Shown piece after piece: positions 5,518 through 6,712 of a DNA stretch of 6,712 nucleotides. A program made the translations under genes and the position numbers. The DNA lies in contig JAVEDA010000122.1 in NCBI GenBank assembly GCA_030841195.1, positions 1 through 6,712 of the forward strand, in the 5' to 3' direction. This stretch comes from Actinomycetota bacterium. Lineage in GTDB: Bacteria; Actinomycetota; Actinomycetes; JACCUZ01. Within the stretch, counting starts at the first letter, position 1, and every line of letters starts with the position of its first letter. The notes under the pieces were generated by a model. The model was not told where the DNA came from. It searched no databases and saw only the letters and a list, made by a program, of their open reading frames with translations.

Positions 5518-6481
5518 GGAAGCCGACGCCCCACGCGCCGTGCATGGTGGCGAGCACGAGCGGCAGCCAGGCCCGGGACCGCGGCGGCAACCCGCTGCCG
5601 GCGATGGCGGAGGCCACGATCACGCCCGCGGCGTAGGCCGCCGGGGCCAGCAAGGCCGGCCGCCACCCGGCCAGCCCCACCACGGTGCCCACCGTCACGA
5701 CCACCACGGCGACCGGGGGCGCCAGGTAGCGCAGGCTCGCGGTGCCCTCGTGCTCCCGCATCACCACCCGCCGCCAGCGTCCGTAGTCGCGGTACTGCCT
5801 GGCCAGCGCGCGCAAGGAGGACCGCGGCCGGTAGGACACCGTGAGGCGCGGGGTGAACCACACCACGCCGCCGCTGCTCCGGATCCGGTGGTTGAGCTCC
5901 CAGTCCTGTGCGCGCAGGAACGACTCGTCGTAGCCGCCCAGCCGGTCGAGCACCTCGCGCCGGAAGGCGCCGAGGTAGACCGTCAGCGCCGGCCCCTCCT
6001 CACCACCGGTGTGGAAGCTGGCCTGGCCGACGCCGAACGGGCTTGTCATCGCCGCCGCGACGGCCCGCTGGAAGTCGGTGACGCCCTCGGCCGCCATCAG
6101 CCCACCGACGTTGTCCGCGCCGGTGCGGCGCAGGGTCTCGACGGCCACCTGCACGTAGTCGTCGGGGATGAGCGCGTGCGCGTCGAGACGCACGACGACC
6201 TCGTGGCGGGAGGCCGCCAGCGCCAGGTTGAGGCCGGCCCCGGTGGCCCCGCTCGGGTTCGGGACCAGCCGGACCCGGTCGTCGGCGGCTGCCAGCTCGG
6301 CCGCGATCTCGTCGGTGCGGTCCCGCGACGGCCCCAGCGCGAGCACCACCTCGAGGTCACCGGGGTAGTCCTGGCCGAGCACGGTCGAGACCGCGGCCCG
6401 CAGGTGCGCCTCCTCGTCCAGGACCGGCACCACCACCGAGACACCGGGCCAGCGAGCGTCGGTGTCGGCGGTCTCGGTCAC
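5483..6481 (-). CDS. Family 2 glycosyltransferase, ExoA-like, with C-terminal membrane segments
   Basis: Inverting GT-A glycosyltransferase that probably adds a sugar to a lipid-linked surface-polymer intermediate at the inner membrane. The predicted 332 residues begin with the nucleotide-sugar binding strand VSVVVPVLDEEAHL (14-27). RLDAHALIPDDYV (98-110) follows, in which DAH replaces the usual DxD as in ExoA-type enzymes, then the acceptor-site motif AQDWELNHRIR (191-201). Three hydrophobic C-terminal stretches, about 252-272, 276-297 and 305-323, look like membrane spans, again as in ExoA. GTG at 6481 is chosen because the GT domain begins about 13 residues later. The open frame runs back beyond 6700, but that part is antisense to a likely divergent gene and has no domain. 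No ribosome binding site precedes 6481. The gene ends inside the phosphodiesterase gene, overlapping it tail-to-tail by 35 bases. Donor and acceptor sugars are unknown. Confidence 0.9.
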   Translation of the reverse strand: MTETADTDARWPGVSVVVPVLDEEAHLRAAVSTVLGQDYPGDLEVVLALGPSRDRTDEIAAELAAADDRVRLVPNPSGATGAGLNLALAASRHEVVVRLDAHALIPDDYVQVAVETLRRTGADNVGGLMAAEGVTDFQRAVAAAMTSPFGVGQASFHTGGEEGPALTVYLGAFRREVLDRLGGYDESFLRAQDWELNHRIRSSGGVVWFTPRLTVSYRPRSSLRALARQYRDYGRWRRVVMREHEGTASLRYLAPPVAVVVVTVGTVVGLAGWRPALLAPAAYAAGVIVASAIAGSGLPPRSRAWLPLVLATMHGAWGVGFLTSPRALRAPP

Positions 6482-6578
6482 GGCGGGACAGGCTACCGGC
6501 GAGCCTGCCCGACCGACGGCGCGGACCGACCTAGCATCGGCAGCGACCGCACGCAGCCACCCGGAAGGCATCGTTCGC
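6482..6578. promoter_or_regulatory. Divergent intergenic region between the glycosyltransferase and the partial right-edge gene
   Basis: These 97 bases must carry the leftward promoter of the glycosyltransferase and probably a rightward one for the next gene. On the minus strand TAGCCT (6495-6490) lies eight bases before the glycosyltransferase GTG, close enough for a leaderless or nearly leaderless transcript, consistent with the missing ribosome binding site. On the plus strand TAGCAT (6532-6537) lies 41 bases before the ATG at 6579. No good -35 element accompanies either, so both are tentative. Confidence 0.4.
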
Positions 6579-6712
6579 ATGTCCGCGCCGTCCGGCGTCC
6601 TCCCCCCGCTGCCGCCGCAGCTCGACCCGCGCGGCCGGCGCGCGCCGCCGCGGCAGCCCCGGATCGGCCGGCGGCCCCCGACCCGGATCATCCGGATCGC
6701 ACGACGCACTCT
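6579..6712 (+). CDS. N-terminus of an unidentified protein, Pro/Arg-rich; possibly an LCP-family membrane protein, cut by window edge
   Basis: An open frame of 44 complete codons runs from ATG at 6579 to the window end. GGAAGG lies ten bases upstream, a plausible though slightly distant ribosome binding site. Third codon positions are almost all G or C (for example CCG CTG CCG CCG CAG CTC GAC CCG), as in the surrounding genes, which supports coding in this frame. The peptide is rich in Pro and Arg (LPPLPPQLDPRGRRAPPR at residues 8-25) and becomes strongly basic (RIIRIARRT, 36-44) just before the edge, as expected of a cytoplasmic tail before a membrane anchor. LCP (LytR-CpsA-Psr) proteins, which attach wall glycopolymers to peptidoglycan, often have such tails in actinobacteria and would fit this locus. 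No catalytic region is visible, so the family is a guess. Confidence 0.5.
   Translation, partial: MSAPSGVLPPLPPQLDPRGRRAPPRQPRIGRRPPTRIIRIARRT

Noticed and set aside
2589..5861. A minus-strand open frame of 1090 codons covering the nucleotidyltransferase and everything antisense to the glycerophosphotransferase and phosphodiesterase
   Set aside because: Only its last 248 codons form a recognisable protein. The rest is antisense to two genes with complete family motifs and reads as Arg/Ala/Ser/Pro-rich sequence without domains, the normal result of strong GC bias at third codon positions.
6482..6709. N-terminal extension of the glycosyltransferase frame
   Set aside because: No GT-family sequence, Arg/Gly-rich, and antisense to a better-supported divergent gene; the GT domain starts about 13 residues after GTG 6481.

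Overview
The window is very GC-rich and gene-dense. It uses GTG starts, has strong third-position GC and antisense frames that stay open for long distances. This points to a high-GC actinobacterium; a Nocardioides-like member of the Propionibacteriales is my guess from overall style, not from a marker gene. I see no mobile element, CRISPR array, tRNA or rRNA, and no gene-free stretch over about 125 bases.

The window is most of a cell-surface glycopolymer locus of the glycerol-phosphate (teichoic-acid-like) kind. A leftward unit starts at 3332. It holds a LicC-type nucleotidyltransferase (2589-3332), a glycerol-1-phosphate dehydrogenase-like metal-dependent dehydrogenase (1543-2601), an ABC-2 polysaccharide export permease (654-1469) and its ATPase, cut by the left edge (1-653). 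Genes overlap or abut by stop/start codons, apart from a 73-base gap before the permease. A rightward unit starts at 3453 and holds a CDP-glycerol glycerophosphotransferase-family protein (3453-4754) and a glycerophosphodiester phosphodiesterase (4741-5517), overlapping by 14 bases. The two units diverge from a 120-base intergenic region containing an inverted repeat with a possible -10 element on each strand.

To the right, an ExoA-like family 2 membrane glycosyltransferase (5483-6481, leftward) overlaps the 3' end of the phosphodiesterase gene by 35 bases. Divergent from it, the start of another rightward gene (6579 to the edge) encodes a Pro/Arg-rich N-terminus that could belong to a membrane protein such as an LCP-family wall-polymer ligase.

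Working model (inference): the dehydrogenase reduces dihydroxyacetone phosphate to sn-glycerol-1-phosphate. The LicC-type enzyme activates it with CTP, replacing TagD. The glycerophosphotransferase transfers glycerol phosphate from the resulting CDP-glycerol onto a lipid-linked acceptor, and the ABC pair exports the product. If so, the polymer would be built from the opposite glycerol enantiomer to that supplied by the classical TagD route. The neighbouring phosphodiesterase may trim or recycle it. The substrate assignments are not proved by sequence alone.
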